A stretch of DNA of 64,000 nucleotides from Clostridium putrefaciens (GTDB taxonomy: Bacteria > Bacillota > Clostridia > Clostridiales > Clostridiaceae), in assembly GCF_900461105.1 (NCBI RefSeq), contig NZ_UFWZ01000001.1:2693001-2757000 (forward strand), given 5' to 3'. Below are positions 54,913 to 64,000 of this stretch, piece after piece. The notes beneath the pieces are model-generated. The model made no database searches. It saw nothing but the letters and a program-made list of their open reading frames with translations, and had not been told where the DNA came from. Each line of letters starts with the position of its first letter. Position 1 is the stretch's first letter. Made by a program: the position numbers and the translations under genes.

Positions 54913-54929
54913 TTGATATATTTTATCAA
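54913..54929. promoter_or_regulatory. Putative activator site 1 (TTGATA-N5-TATCAA)
   Basis: Perfect 6-bp half-sites TTGATA and TATCAA around TATTT, about 275 bp upstream of the ptsI -24 element. The same dyad occurs twice more at 55099 and 55129. Confidence 0.65.
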
Positions 54930-55098
54930 CTCTTGTTTATTAATAATATTTTACCCTAAATCAATCTTATATAAGTGTGGAAAAACATGTATCTGTGATA
55001 TTTCTTGACATTCTTTAATTTCTAAACCTTTACATCTGTGTTTTTGTAAGATATTTCTATTTATATAGATTTATATTTATCTATGTAGTATGATGATG

Positions 55099-55145
55099 TT
55101 GATAAAAAGTATCAAGTACTTAAAATCATTGATACTTTTTATCAG
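55099..55145. promoter_or_regulatory. Putative activator sites 2 and 3 (TTGATA-N5-TATCAA, paired)
   Basis: TTGATA-AAAAG-TATCAA (55099-55115) and TTGATA-CTTTT-TATCAG (55129-55145), 13 bp apart, also mutually complementary. They lie 39-85 bp before the regulator start, so they could serve autoregulation as well as activation of ptsI. A terminator-like hairpin is the alternative reading. Confidence 0.65.
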
Positions 55146-55183
55146 CAATTTATTTATATTAATACTATTTTAGGAGGTTAAAG

Positions 55184-57172
55184 ATGTTTTCAAAAGATAT
55201 TGTGATAAAAATCCATAACGGCCTTCATACTAGAGTGGCTGCTATGCTAATAAATAAATGTGATGAACTTATTTTAAAACATTTAAGCAAAATTTATATA
55301 AGCACTAACTATGCAACGGATCCAATTGCTATAAGCATGCTTGCTCTTTTGTCTTTAAAAGTTAGAGAAGGTGAAACTATAACCATTTCTTCTGAAAATA
55401 AACAAGCTATTGATGAACTTAGTACTTTCATAACTAATATCCTCCCAGGAACTTCCCCACATATGAAGGCCATCGATGCAATTTTAGATGAAACTAATAT
55501 AGCTAATGAACAAATAATAGAAAACATACCAATAGGTATAATAGTTATAGATATAAACTCCAATATAACAACTATAAATGATTATGCTTTAAAGATTATA
55601 GATAAGAATTCTAAAGATGTCTTAGGTAAAGATGTGAAAGATATAATACCAAACTCTGATCTTCCTAATATTATTATATCAAAGATTAAACATTTAGGTA
55701 AAATCCAGCACATAAATAACCATATAACTATGGTTAATAGAAGTCCTATATTTTCTAATAATAAAGTAATTGGTGCTATAGGGGTCTTTCAAGACATTTC
55801 AGAAATTGCTAGCATGAAAGAAGTTAATGAAAGATTTAAAAAGATTTTAGCATCTTCTCATGATATGATTTGTTTTGTAGATGAGTATGGTTACATAAGC
55901 TATGTAAATCCAGCTTACGAGAAAAGTTATAACTTAAACAGTAATTCTATTTTGGGTAAAAACATTAAAGATATCTCGCCTAAAGGTATTAGGATGAAAG
56001 TACTTAATACAAAAGAAAAAATAGAAGATATAATATATAAAAAAGAAGGCATTAACCTAATATCTACAGTAGAGCCTATATTTATTGATGGTGAATTTAA
56101 AGGCATCATCTCTACATCTAAAAGAGTAGAGGATATAAAGGACTTGATGAATAAGCTTAAACAATCCCAAAAAGAATTAGATTATTATAAAGAAGAACTA
56201 ATACGTCATACTAGCTTAAAATCTACATTTAATGACATAATAGGCTATAATAGAAACTTCACAAAAGTTCTAGATGTTTGTGAAAAAGCTTCCCAGGGAA
56301 TTTCTACTGTACTTATTACCGGTGAAAGTGGCACAGGAAAAGAGCTTATAGCTAAAGCAATACATAATAATAGTAAACGGAAGGATAAACCCTTTGTTAA
56401 AGTTAACTGTGCTGCTATTCCTGAAAACTTATTAGAAAGCGAACTTTTTGGTTATGAAAAAGGGGCCTTTACAGGTGCTATTAAAAATAAGCCTGGTAAG
56501 TTTGCCATTGCAGATGGTGGAACTATATTTTTAGATGAAATAGGGGATATGTTATTATCTATGCAAGCAAAGCTATTAAGAGTTCTTCAAGAAATGGAAA
56601 TTGAAAGTCTTGGTGGTACTTCACCACAAAAGATTGATGTTAGAGTTATAGCTGCAACTAATAAGGATCTATCTACTATGATAAAAGATAAAACCTTTAG
56701 AGAAGATTTATTTTATAGGCTTAATGTTATTCCAATTACATTACCTCCTCTTAGGGAAAGGAAGGAAGATATAGAACTTTTAGTAGAACACTTTATTATA
56801 AAACTCAATAAAAAATTAGATAAAAATATTATTGAAGTAAGCAAAAAAGGTCTTTCTTTGCTTCAAGAGTATCACTGGCCTGGCAATATTCGCGAACTTG
56901 AAAATATAATTGAAAGAGCTATAAACCTTTGCGAAGGAGTTATAATTACACAAGAAGACTTCCCTATATATATTCAAAAAGACATGGAAAAAGAAACCGA
57001 CTTAATTAATACTCCAAATGGAGAAATCTTAAACTTTCAGGAATATGAAAAAGAAATAATAAAACTTGCTATGGAAAAATATAAAAGTTTTAATAGAGCA
57101 GGAAAAGCCCTCGGACTTACCCACAGAACCGTATCTTTAAAGTGCAAAAAATATGATATTTCTGTGGATTAA
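55184..57172 (+). CDS. Sigma-54-dependent transcriptional activator with N-terminal HPr domain
   Basis: 662 aa; GGAGG before ATG. Residues 1-88 are an HPr domain: [16 protein letters not shown] keeps the phosphorylatable His (HPr His15) and Arg, and [11 protein letters not shown] places a Ser where HPr has Ser46. Two PAS domains follow (about 105-215 and 220-330), a short coiled coil, then the AAA+ domain with Walker A GESGTGKE (about 380), sigma-54 contact loop GAFTGA (about 427), [12 protein letters not shown] and [22 protein letters not shown]. It ends in a Fis-type HTH ([22 protein letters not shown]). It is divergent from ptsI, whose promoter is of sigma-54 type. EI could phosphorylate its HPr domain, coupling PTS state to transcription. 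Confidence 0.93.
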   Translation: MFSKDIVIKIHNGLHTRVAAMLINKCDELILKHLSKIYISTNYATDPIAISMLALLSLKVREGETITISSENKQAIDELSTFITNILPGTSPHMKAIDAILDETNIANEQIIENIPIGIIVIDINSNITTINDYALKIIDKNSKDVLGKDVKDIIPNSDLPNIIISKIKHLGKIQHINNHITMVNRSPIFSNNKVIGAIGVFQDISEIASMKEVNERFKKILASSHDMICFVDEYGYISYVNPAYEKSYNLNSNSILGKNIKDISPKGIRMKVLNTKEKIEDIIYKKEGINLISTVEPIFIDGEFKGIISTSKRVEDIKDLMNKLKQSQKELDYYKEELIRHTSLKSTFNDIIGYNRNFTKVLDVCEKASQGISTVLITGESGTGKELIAKAIHNNSKRKDKPFVKVNCAAIPENLLESELFGYEKGAFTGAIKNKPGKFAIADGGTIFLDEIGDMLLSMQAKLLRVLQEMEIESLGGTSPQKIDVRVIAATNKDLSTMIKDKTFREDLFYRLNVIPITLPPLRERKEDIELLVEHFIIKLNKKLDKNIIEVSKKGLSLLQEYHWPGNIRELENIIERAINLCEGVIITQEDFPIYIQKDMEKETDLINTPNGEILNFQEYEKEIIKLAMEKYKSFNRAGKALGLTHRTVSLKCKKYDISVD

Positions 57173-57316
57173 TTTTTAATTTACATTTTTCATAAATTAA
57201 TTCTTCTATTTTAAAAGGTTATTTTTACGTTACTTAAAGTTACTTAACTTATACTTTAAGTACACTTTAAATTACGATAATGTAACTTCTTATGCTTTAG
57301 AAATTCTTTAAATTAT

Positions 57317-57366
57317 AAGGACTGAACTTATGCTTAAAGATTACTTTAAATATAAGCCCAGTCCTT
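57317..57366 (-). terminator. Terminator at the end of the cit cluster
   Basis: AAGGACTG and CAGTCCTT with a nested ACTTAT/ATAAG pairing, directly after the TPR gene (stop 57374) on the minus strand. The remaining roughly 190-bp gap to the activator gene has no gene. Confidence 0.7.
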
Positions 57367-57373
57367 TGAAATT

Positions 57374-58054
57374 TTAAAAGTTAATTAAATCATTAAATTC
57401 TTTGTACTTTCTAACATTATTAAAATCTGTTTCTTCCTTTGCTGCCTCTTTTACTTTAGGATCTAATTCTATTGCCTTTTTCATAGATTTCAAAGTATTT
57501 TCTAAATCTCCATACCTACCATATATACTAGCCTTTCCATAATAACTCCGTACATAGCCTTCAACCTCTAAAGCCTCATCATATAATTTTAAAGATTCTT
57601 CATACTTACCAAATAGTTCATAAATTAAAGCTTTATTAAATCTTGAGTAGCCAAAGTCTGGATTTATCTCTAAAGACTTATCTATATATTCCACACCTTT
57701 TTCAAAGTTACCTTTGTATCCTGTAGCTATACCTTTTATGTTATAGGCTTTATAATTATTTTCATCTAAATCTATAATTTCATCACACTTTTTTATGGCT
57801 TCATCATATTTTCCATCATAAAACTTAGCCAAGGCTTCTTCATTTTTGCTATCTAATTCTTTGTTTTTCTCATTAGTTGCAATAATTTTAGCATTTTCAT
57901 CTTTCTTTTCTTTTAAAATAATCTCTTGCTCTTCTTCTATTTTCTCTAACTTAATCCCTTCTTCATACCTTGTATAAGATATTACAAACACAGCTAAAAA
58001 AGTTAATACTGTAAATAGCCTAATCTTTATTTTTACATCTTTATTCATATGCAT
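57374..58054 (-). CDS. TPR protein with N-terminal membrane anchor
   Basis: 226 aa. Span at about residues 13-25 (FTVLTFLAVFVISYT), a charged coiled coil (about 30-70), then four TPRs (FYDGKYDEAIKKCDEIIDLDENNYKAYNI, GNFEKGVEYIDKSLEINPDF, KYEESLKLYDEALEVE, DLENTLKSMKKAIELDPK). Overlaps the end of citG by 14 bp and so belongs to the cit transcript, although no role in citrate lyase is known. Confidence 0.78.
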   Translation of the reverse strand: MHMNKDVKIKIRLFTVLTFLAVFVISYTRYEEGIKLEKIEEEQEIILKEKKDENAKIIATNEKNKELDSKNEEALAKFYDGKYDEAIKKCDEIIDLDENNYKAYNIKGIATGYKGNFEKGVEYIDKSLEINPDFGYSRFNKALIYELFGKYEESLKLYDEALEVEGYVRSYYGKASIYGRYGDLENTLKSMKKAIELDPKVKEAAKEETDFNNVRKYKEFNDLINF

Positions 58055-58943
58055 CTTTTATCCCTTCTAATTCATTGATAAAAAACTTCTTTTTTATTTC
58101 TTCTAAAAATATTGTAACGGCTAAAATATCTGCACTTCCACCAGGACTAATTTTTCTTTTAATAAAGTCTTCTTCTAAAGACATTATTTCTTTTATTCCT
58201 TCTTTATTGCACATTCCTCCAAGATCTAATATATACTTTGATCTTTTCTTTACTTCATTTAGTGTATCTATTGAATGTCTATATAGTATAGTTGTATCAT
58301 CACAATATTGCATTATTCCAATAAGTGTATTTACTATTCTATCTTTATGTACTAATAACTTATTTTCTTCATAAAAGGGAAGTGAATAATTGAAAACTAA
58401 TGGAAGGCCTTTTTCAACTTCCTTACGAACTCCCTTTATTCCATATTTTAAATATAACTTTTCACCATGAGATAAATCTTTTTTCAAGTTAATATCTTTA
58501 AAATCTTTCTTTGTAATTCCTTTTGTCATAGCTTTCATATTATCTTGAATTGATTTAAAATCTTGATTTTCATAAAGAGTTTTAGATACTGCTGCTACTG
58601 TTATTCCCATAACAAATAACATACCCTTATGAGTGTTTATTCCTGAAGTTTTTAAAAACATTTCCTTTTCTGCATCTAGACCTATGTTTCTTATATTTTT
58701 AAATATTTCCTCATAGCTTTTATTAGAATAACCTTCTTTCGAAAAAAGTAGCATAAACCTTATAAGCACCGTTGTACTGTCTATGAATTTATAATAATCC
58801 ATATCACTATGTGACCCTGAATTAATTGGTGATACAAGCCCTGGTTTAGGGTAGGTTAAAACCTCATATAGCATAGCTTGAACTGCAAGTTCTCCTACAG
58901 CAAAGCATATTAGATCAATTTCAATTTCATCTTTATCTTTCAT
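58041..58943 (-). CDS. citG: Triphosphoribosyl-dephospho-CoA synthase
   Basis: 300 aa. VGELAVQAMLYEVLTYPKPGLVSPINSGSHSDMDYYKF, NTHKGMLFVMGI and SPGGSADILAVTIFL are CitG/MdcB blocks. Makes the precursor of the citrate lyase prosthetic group from ATP and dephospho-CoA. Its start overlaps the citX stop (ATGA). Confidence 0.92.
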   Translation of the reverse strand: MKDKDEIEIDLICFAVGELAVQAMLYEVLTYPKPGLVSPINSGSHSDMDYYKFIDSTTVLIRFMLLFSKEGYSNKSYEEIFKNIRNIGLDAEKEMFLKTSGINTHKGMLFVMGITVAAVSKTLYENQDFKSIQDNMKAMTKGITKKDFKDINLKKDLSHGEKLYLKYGIKGVRKEVEKGLPLVFNYSLPFYEENKLLVHKDRIVNTLIGIMQYCDDTTILYRHSIDTLNEVKKRSKYILDLGGMCNKEGIKEIMSLEEDFIKRKISPGGSADILAVTIFLEEIKKKFFINELEGIKDAYE

Positions 58944-59452
58944 TTACAGCCCCCCTTAAACCATTCATAACTTTTCTCTATGTAATCTACAACTTCTTTA
59001 AATTCATGATTTTTAGCTCTTACGCAAATCATAGCACTTTCATCACATATAAAGCACTTTCTTGGAGGTTTTCCTAAACTCATCCTAGATATGCTCCTTT
59101 TATCATCACTAGAATATACATCTATATCGACACATCTACCTAATGGATGATTGTCTTCAATTTCAACACACATCTTTTTAACCTCTAAAGATTGTTTGTC
59201 TAAAATCATAGTAATATTAGGTCCCTCTGCTGATACTGTAATAAGCTTAAATACATTTACACTACCAAACATAGCATCTAAAAGTTTATCCATAACTATA
59301 ATTATTGCTCGTGATATACTATTATCTTTTTTTACTCCTGGATAGTTTATCCTTATAAAGACCAATGTTTTACCTAACCTGTCCAAAAGTTCTTCTTGGA
59401 ATCTTACCCTTTTTTCCCTATCTACTAAAATATCTTCTTTAGTGTAATTCAT
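58940..59452 (-). CDS. citX: Holo-citrate lyase synthase (apo-citrate lyase phosphoribosyl-dephospho-CoA transferase)
   Basis: 170 aa. VDREKRVRFQEELL start, NYPGVKKDNSISRAI, EDNHPLGRCVDIDVY and KPPRKCFICDESAMICVRAKNH. Attaches the prosthetic group to the acyl carrier subunit CitD. SD weak; 22 bp behind citC. Confidence 0.92.
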   Translation of the reverse strand: MNYTKEDILVDREKRVRFQEELLDRLGKTLVFIRINYPGVKKDNSISRAIIIVMDKLLDAMFGSVNVFKLITVSAEGPNITMILDKQSLEVKKMCVEIEDNHPLGRCVDIDVYSSDDKRSISRMSLGKPPRKCFICDESAMICVRAKNHEFKEVVDYIEKSYEWFKGGCK

Positions 59453-59474
59453 ATATTTTTTTCAAAGACTTAAC

Positions 59475-60500
59475 TTATGTTATATCTTCAACTATCTCCT
59501 TTCCAATTTTAGTTTGTAAAAATTCTAAAGTAACCTTTGGAAGAAAGGTTTCTAGCTTATTAATATCCTTATGTTTTATTAATGTTCTAACTTTAGAGGC
59601 ACTTATTACTTCACCCTGTATAGACTTTCTAGGTATTATAGTTAAATCAATATTAAACCTTTTTAATTGTTTAATTAAGGAATCATTATAGGTTCTTGTT
59701 ACATTACAATAGGGCTCTTCTCCTACAAATCTTCTATCAATATTTAACTCCTTACAAAAATACTTTGCAAAGATTCCTGCATCTATATCCGTATATGTTT
59801 TTAATATATCATCTTCCTCTTTTAAGAAATATGTAGGAAATGTAGCTAAAGATATAATATACTCCCCACCCCTTATTACCTTAACATTTTCCAAATCAAA
59901 GGTTCCTTCTTTAACCATATTATATCTGCTTTCAAAGGGAAAAACCGACTTATCCTCTTCCACTATAAATACCAAAACCTCGTTTGAAACCTTTGAAGCC
60001 TCTTCAATTAAGTATCGGTGACCTTTGGTGAAAGGATTGCAATTCATAACCAAAGCAGATCTTGATTTAGTAATATCTATATTATGATTTTTAATAAGCT
60101 TTTTAATATGATCATGAATATCATATATGCCATTTTCAAGTAATGCTGCCTTTTTTGCTTTATATAAAGGTTTAAATCCTAAAGATGAGAATATATCTAT
60201 ATTTTGAGGTTTTGTAAATATAAAGCTATGATATATTTCTTCATAAAATAACCTATCTAAAAGTGAGCTTACGAGCATTGAGGTGATTCCTTCACCTTGT
60301 AACTTCTCATTTATAGCAAACCCTTTTAAGATGTTTTTACTCTTAGATGCTGTAGCTACTATATCATCTTTCTCCCTTAAAACTACTGTATAATCTATAC
60401 CTTTTTCATAATTTAAGTTAAAAGTATTTAGAAATGTCTTCACTTCATTTCTTTCTTCTTCATTATTAATATCTATAATTTCTATTTGCAATTCATCCAT
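59475..60500 (-). CDS. citC: [Citrate (pro-3S)-lyase] ligase
   Basis: 341 aa from ATG 60500 (AGGTG upstream; the GTG three codons earlier is part of that SD). N-terminal GNAT-like domain (KGFAINEKLQGEGITSMLVSSLLDRL), then a nucleotidyltransferase domain with MNCNPFTKGHRYLIEEAS (HxGH-like KGHR) and KSIQGEVISASKVRTLIK. Acetylates the thiol of the lyase prosthetic group with ATP and acetate. Confidence 0.92.
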   Translation of the reverse strand: MDELQIEIIDINNEEERNEVKTFLNTFNLNYEKGIDYTVVLREKDDIVATASKSKNILKGFAINEKLQGEGITSMLVSSLLDRLFYEEIYHSFIFTKPQNIDIFSSLGFKPLYKAKKAALLENGIYDIHDHIKKLIKNHNIDITKSRSALVMNCNPFTKGHRYLIEEASKVSNEVLVFIVEEDKSVFPFESRYNMVKEGTFDLENVKVIRGGEYIISLATFPTYFLKEEDDILKTYTDIDAGIFAKYFCKELNIDRRFVGEEPYCNVTRTYNDSLIKQLKRFNIDLTIIPRKSIQGEVISASKVRTLIKHKDINKLETFLPKVTLEFLQTKIGKEIVEDIT

Positions 60501-60618
60501 TTGAATCACCTATTCCTATTTTAAAATAATTTAAGTTATAAATTTGTAAAAAAGAAATTTAATAAATATAACTATTTATTTTATAGTTTAAGCTCTTTTA
60601 GTTTAGGTAATATACCCT

Positions 60619-60656
60619 TTTTAGTTTTAGAAGGAGACTTATCTCCATCTAAAACT
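60619..60656. other. Hairpin between citF and citC
   Basis: AGTTTTAGA/TCTAAAACT with inner GGAG/CTCC. It lies in the 190-bp gap and may stabilise the citDEF mRNA end or attenuate citC. Confidence 0.5.
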
Positions 60657-60698
60657 TACTTTTATATCTATCCTTTAGCCTTTTCTTTAGCTTTTTAT

Positions 60699-62234
60699 TT
60701 AGCTTTTTCTAATAACATCTATTACTGTTCCATCTCTATACTCAACTACTGCTACTATATCTTCTTTTAACTCTATATCTTTTGGCTTTCCTGTTAGATC
60801 TTCACATATATCTTTTAGGTTTTCTATAGTCATTATAGGAAGATTTGTTCCTTTTAACTTTTCTATTAAATCCTGTCTTCTTGGGTTTATTGCTATACCT
60901 CTTTCTGTTACTAACACGTCTATTGTTTCTCCTGGAGTATTAACCGTTGTAATCTTATCCCTAATTAAAGGTAATCTTGCCTTCATAAGATTAGAGACTA
61001 TTATTGTAAGTTTAGCTCCTGCCGCTGTATCACTGTGCCCCCCAGATCCTCCCATTATAGTTCCATCTGATGCGGTTGTAACATTTACATTGAAATTTGT
61101 ATCTATTTCTGTAGCTCCTAAAATAACAATATCTAGCTTATTTACTACGGATCCTTTATTGTGTGGATTTCCATACATAGATGCTGACATTCTTTGATGT
61201 TTATGGCTTGTAGAATAGGATTCAACTGCCTTTAAATCAAAACACTGTACATCAAATAAGTATTGAAATAGCCCTTCTCTAAACATATCTACAATATATC
61301 CTGTTATTCCACCTGAAGCAAAGCTACCTTTTATATTATCTCTTATCATTATATCCTTTAATTCCTGTGCTACAGCAAGTGATATACCTCCAGCACCTGT
61401 TTGAAATGACATTCCATCCTTAACTAATCCTGAAGCTTCCATAACTCCTGAAGCCATTTTAGCTATTTTAAGTCCTACAGGATCTTTAGTTATCTTTGTT
61501 GTTCCTGAAACTATACCTTCAGGATCACCTATAGAATCTACAACTACAACATAATCTACATAAATTTGACTTATTTCAATAGGACAGTTTGGATAAGGAA
61601 CTATAGTGTCTGTAATAGCTATTACCCTATCTGCGTACTCTGCATCTGCTATAGCATAACCTAAAGCTCCACAAGCAGCTTTTCCATTTAGTCCATTTAT
61701 GTTTCCATAATCATCAGAGGTTGGTGCTGCAATAAATGCCACATCTATTTTTACGTCACCACTTTCAATAGCTCTTCCTCTACCTCCATGGGTTTGCATT
61801 ATAGCTGGCTTTTTTAAACTACCTTCTGAAATACATTTAGCCACAGGCCCCGATATATAACTTGCTATTATCTTTGTTACTATACCTTCTTTTATATATT
61901 CTACTAGTGGTGCATGTACTGGAAATATAGCACTCGCAGCCACAGTTAAATCTTTTATTCCTCTTTTAGCTATTCTTTCTAAAACCATATTAAACACTTT
62001 ATCACCATTTCTCAAATGATGATGAAAGGATATAGTCATACCATCTTTTATATCTACCTTGTCTAAAGCTTCATCTATAGACTCTAAAATCTTTTTATCC
62101 TCTGGTCCTATAGAACTTTCTTTAACGGAGGTTTTTCTTTTCACCACTAAGTTTTGGTACGCTCCACTAAATGGAACCACACTTCCATAACCTTCTATAT
62201 ATTCTGGAATATCTCTTTCTATATAGTTATTCAT
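60699..62234 (-). CDS. citF: Citrate lyase alpha subunit (citrate CoA-transferase)
   Basis: 511 aa. VVPFSGAYQNLVVKRK, GMTISFHHHLRNGDKVFNMVLE, QTHGGRGRAIESGDVKIDVAFIAAPTSDDYGN and GGSGGHSDTAAGAKLTIIVSN. Exchanges acetyl-ACP for citryl-ACP. SD AAGGTGGG. Follows citE by 57 bp. Confidence 0.95.
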   Translation of the reverse strand: MNNYIERDIPEYIEGYGSVVPFSGAYQNLVVKRKTSVKESSIGPEDKKILESIDEALDKVDIKDGMTISFHHHLRNGDKVFNMVLERIAKRGIKDLTVAASAIFPVHAPLVEYIKEGIVTKIIASYISGPVAKCISEGSLKKPAIMQTHGGRGRAIESGDVKIDVAFIAAPTSDDYGNINGLNGKAACGALGYAIADAEYADRVIAITDTIVPYPNCPIEISQIYVDYVVVVDSIGDPEGIVSGTTKITKDPVGLKIAKMASGVMEASGLVKDGMSFQTGAGGISLAVAQELKDIMIRDNIKGSFASGGITGYIVDMFREGLFQYLFDVQCFDLKAVESYSTSHKHQRMSASMYGNPHNKGSVVNKLDIVILGATEIDTNFNVNVTTASDGTIMGGSGGHSDTAAGAKLTIIVSNLMKARLPLIRDKITTVNTPGETIDVLVTERGIAINPRRQDLIEKLKGTNLPIMTIENLKDICEDLTGKPKDIELKEDIVAVVEYRDGTVIDVIRKS

Positions 62235-62291
62235 AAGTCTATCCCACCTTTTTTGATTGTTATATCACTTTTAAATTATATAAGATTTAAA

Positions 62292-63164
62292 TTATATAAG
62301 ATTTAATAATTTAGCTAGGTCTACAGTTTTTGTTGCTCTATTTATTATAGGCGCATCTATCATCTTTCCATCTAAAGAAAATACACCTTTCCCTTCTTTT
62401 TCGGCTTGCTCCATTGCCTTAAGTACTCTTAATGCGTGATTTATCTCTTCTTTTGTAGGTGCAAAAATACTATGGATACTGTCTATTTGTCTTGGGTTTA
62501 TTGCAGACTTTCCAGTAAGTCCAAGGCTTTTTGCTTTAAATGTATCTTTCTCTAATCCTTCAAAGTCATTAGTATCTGTAAAAGGGGTATCTATAGAATC
62601 TATTTTAAAGGCTCTACATACTGTAGCTACCCTATTTCTCGCATAGAATATTTCTTCCCCTTCTTTTGTTCTCTTTATACCTAAATCAGAGGTGAAGTCT
62701 TCTCCACCTAATAAAATAGCAACTACTCTATTTGAAGCGTTTATTACATTATATACAGTTTCAAGTCCAAAGGCTGTTTCTATAAGTGGTATTATCTTTA
62801 TAGAACCTTTTTCAAACCCTTCTTCTTCTTCTATTTTGTTTAACATTTCATGAGCTTCTCTTATTTCATTTTCATCAGCCTTTGGTACCATTATGCTGTC
62901 AGGCTTAGTTCTTGCTATAACCTCTAGATCTAAATGACCAAACTTTGTATCTAGTGGGTTAATTCTAACTACCACCTCTACAGATGAGTAATCCACATTT
63001 TTTATAGCTTCTCTAACCAATATTCTAGCACTATCTTTTTCTGTTATACTTACTGCATCTTCTAAGTCTAAAATTATAGAATCTGCACCTAGTATAGCTG
63101 CATTTTGAAGCATCCCTGGATTATTTCCAGGCATAAAAAGCATAGTTCTTCTTAATTTTTTCAT
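62292..63164 (-). CDS. citE: Citrate lyase beta subunit (citryl-ACP lyase)
   Basis: 290 aa. RRTMLFMPGNNPGMLQNAAILGADSIILDLEDAVS start (metal and substrate residues), VVRINPLDTKFGHLD, VAILLGGEDFTSDLG and GLTGKSAINPRQI. HpcH/CitE aldolase fold; splits citryl-ACP into oxaloacetate and acetyl-ACP. Confidence 0.96.
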   Translation of the reverse strand: MKKLRRTMLFMPGNNPGMLQNAAILGADSIILDLEDAVSITEKDSARILVREAIKNVDYSSVEVVVRINPLDTKFGHLDLEVIARTKPDSIMVPKADENEIREAHEMLNKIEEEEGFEKGSIKIIPLIETAFGLETVYNVINASNRVVAILLGGEDFTSDLGIKRTKEGEEIFYARNRVATVCRAFKIDSIDTPFTDTNDFEGLEKDTFKAKSLGLTGKSAINPRQIDSIHSIFAPTKEEINHALRVLKAMEQAEKEGKGVFSLDGKMIDAPIINRATKTVDLAKLLNLI

Positions 63165-63205
63165 CTCAAATACACCTCACAATATTGTTTCTTATACTTA
63201 TTTTA

Positions 63206-63475
63206 CTATGATTCCATAGCTCTTTTTATTGCTGTCTCTACTCTTGCCCTTATTGTGTAATCTAATGCACCTTTGTCCTGTGCCTTTAAGCTTACTGATT
63301 CAACCTTTAAATCTTTTAGTGTTTCTTCTATAACTTTTAATATTTGCTCTCCAAATTGTTTCATTACTATACTTTCTAACTTAATATCTACAGTATTATC
63401 TTCATTTGGAGATACCATTATAAATACATCATTAGATTCTAAAGTTCCTGCCTTTGCCACCTTAGAAATTTTCAT
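63206..63475 (-). CDS. citD: Citrate lyase gamma subunit (acyl carrier protein)
   Basis: 89 aa from ATG 63475 (GAGGAG 8 bp upstream; the upstream GTG overlaps it). MKISKVAKAGTLESNDVFIMV keeps the Ser in GTLES that carries the phosphoribosyl-dephospho-CoA group. The end ALDYTIRARVETAIKRAM is typical. Confidence 0.94.
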   Translation of the reverse strand: MKISKVAKAGTLESNDVFIMVSPNEDNTVDIKLESIVMKQFGEQILKVIEETLKDLKVESVSLKAQDKGALDYTIRARVETAIKRAMES

Positions 63476-63539
63476 AAAAATCACTCCTCTTATAAAAAAG
63501 GTTCATTAATTATAATTAAATATAATATTTACCTTAGTA

Positions 63540-64000
63540 TTACTTTATACTATCTAAATAAGCTTGTTGCCCTATCTTATATAGGTTGTTACCTTCACTA
63601 TCTATAACTACCACTACAGGTAAATCCTTCACTGTGAGCTTTCTTATAGCCTCTGCACCTAAGTCCTCGTAGGCAACCATTTCAGCTTCCTCTACAGATT
63701 TTCCTATTAGGGCAGCCGCTCCTCCTATAGCTGCAAAGTAAACTGCATTATTTTTTATTAATGAATCTATTACTTCTTTATTTCTAAGTCCCTTACCTAT
63801 CATACCTTTAAGCCCTTTATCTAAAAGTCTTGGGGCATAAGGATCCATCCTATAGCTAGTAGTAGGGCCTGCTGATCCTAGTGCCATTCCCGGCTTTGCA
63901 GGACTTGGTCCTACATAGTATATTATTGCATCTTTTAAGTCTAATGGAAGTTCTTTTCCTTCATCTAAAAGATCTACTAATCTTTTATGAGCCGCATCTC
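63540..64000 (-). CDS. Fe-S hydro-lyase beta subunit (fumarase/tartrate dehydratase C-terminal type), 5' end off the window
   Basis: The frame is open to the window edge (153 codons) and stops at 63540. It reads AIIYYVGPSPAKPGMALGSAGPTTSYRMD, PYAPRLLDKGLKGMIGKG, AVYFAAIGGAAALIGKSV and LPVVVVIDSEGNNLY, the swivelling domain of class I fumarases. It probably turns malate into fumarate in the citrate pathway, in front of the cit genes. The start and the alpha subunit lie outside. Confidence 0.92.
   Translation of the reverse strand, partial: DAAHKRLVDLLDEGKELPLDLKDAIIYYVGPSPAKPGMALGSAGPTTSYRMDPYAPRLLDKGLKGMIGKGLRNKEVIDSLIKNNAVYFAAIGGAAALIGKSVEEAEMVAYEDLGAEAIRKLTVKDLPVVVVIDSEGNNLYKIGQQAYLDSIK

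Overview
The window is AT-rich DNA with Clostridium-type gene content and strong GGAGG ribosome binding sites. It carries CdaA/CdaR/GlmM/GlmS cell-envelope genes, Ptb-Buk kinase modules, ferredoxin-linked 2-oxoacid oxidation, a SleB-type cortex hydrolase, a citrate lyase cluster and clostridial IS and palindrome families. I place it in Clostridium sensu stricto without naming a species. Most genes are on the minus strand.

Layout. (1) 1-2504: the 5' 577 codons of glmS (minus) with a full leader: a -35/-10 promoter at 2475-2504 and a glmS ribozyme (G1 at 2384). The ribozyme P1 loop is swollen by about 3.6 tandem copies of a 63-bp hairpin repeat. (2) 2505-27437: a 25-kb accessory block between glmS and glmM, which are normally neighbours. 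It holds two tandem HAD phosphatase paralogues flanking a broken ISLre2 element, two copies of a 145-bp structured ORF-less element (one inside the ISLre2 transposase), a lactococcin-972-type bacteriocin locus, a 1.83-kb DDE insertion sequence with exact 8-bp target duplication in an HTH/DUF6773 pair, then a run of mostly single small genes (DUF1311 lipoprotein, LURP-one, VOC, methyltransferases, ASCH, AadA-like, GNAT, LD-carboxypeptidase, presenilin-like protease, HAD) with several truncated or stop-mutated genes. (3) 27438-44185: glmM, an ABC-2 exporter, a bactofilin plus YhbD-type regulator, a 2-oxoacid:ferredoxin oxidoreductase operon, buk-ptb-buk, a COG2509 flavoprotein and cdaA-cdaR. (4) 44395-52691: a membrane protein, a SleB-like hydrolase, thioredoxin with a thioredoxin reductase-like flavoprotein lacking the NADPH motifs, isoaspartyl dipeptidase, a TPR protein and an ECF sigma/anti-sigma pair with its own ECF-type promoter. 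(5) 52713-57172: ptsI divergent from a sigma-54 activator with an N-terminal HPr domain. (6) 57317-64000: the citrate lyase cluster (citG, citX, citC, citF, citE, citD) and the end of a fumarase-type beta subunit.

Functional links. The VOR complex makes branched acyl-CoA from 2-oxo acids, and Ptb with Buk turns acyl-CoA into acid plus ATP. CdaA/CdaR make and control c-di-AMP, and GlmM/GlmS make amino sugars for the wall. EI (ptsI) has a near-consensus sigma-54 promoter at 54618-54637. Three copies of TTGATA-N5-TATCAA lie between it and the HPr-domain activator, so the activator may sense PTS phosphorylation through its own HPr domain and feed back on EI synthesis. This candidate circuit and the enlarged glmS ribozyme are the most interesting items.
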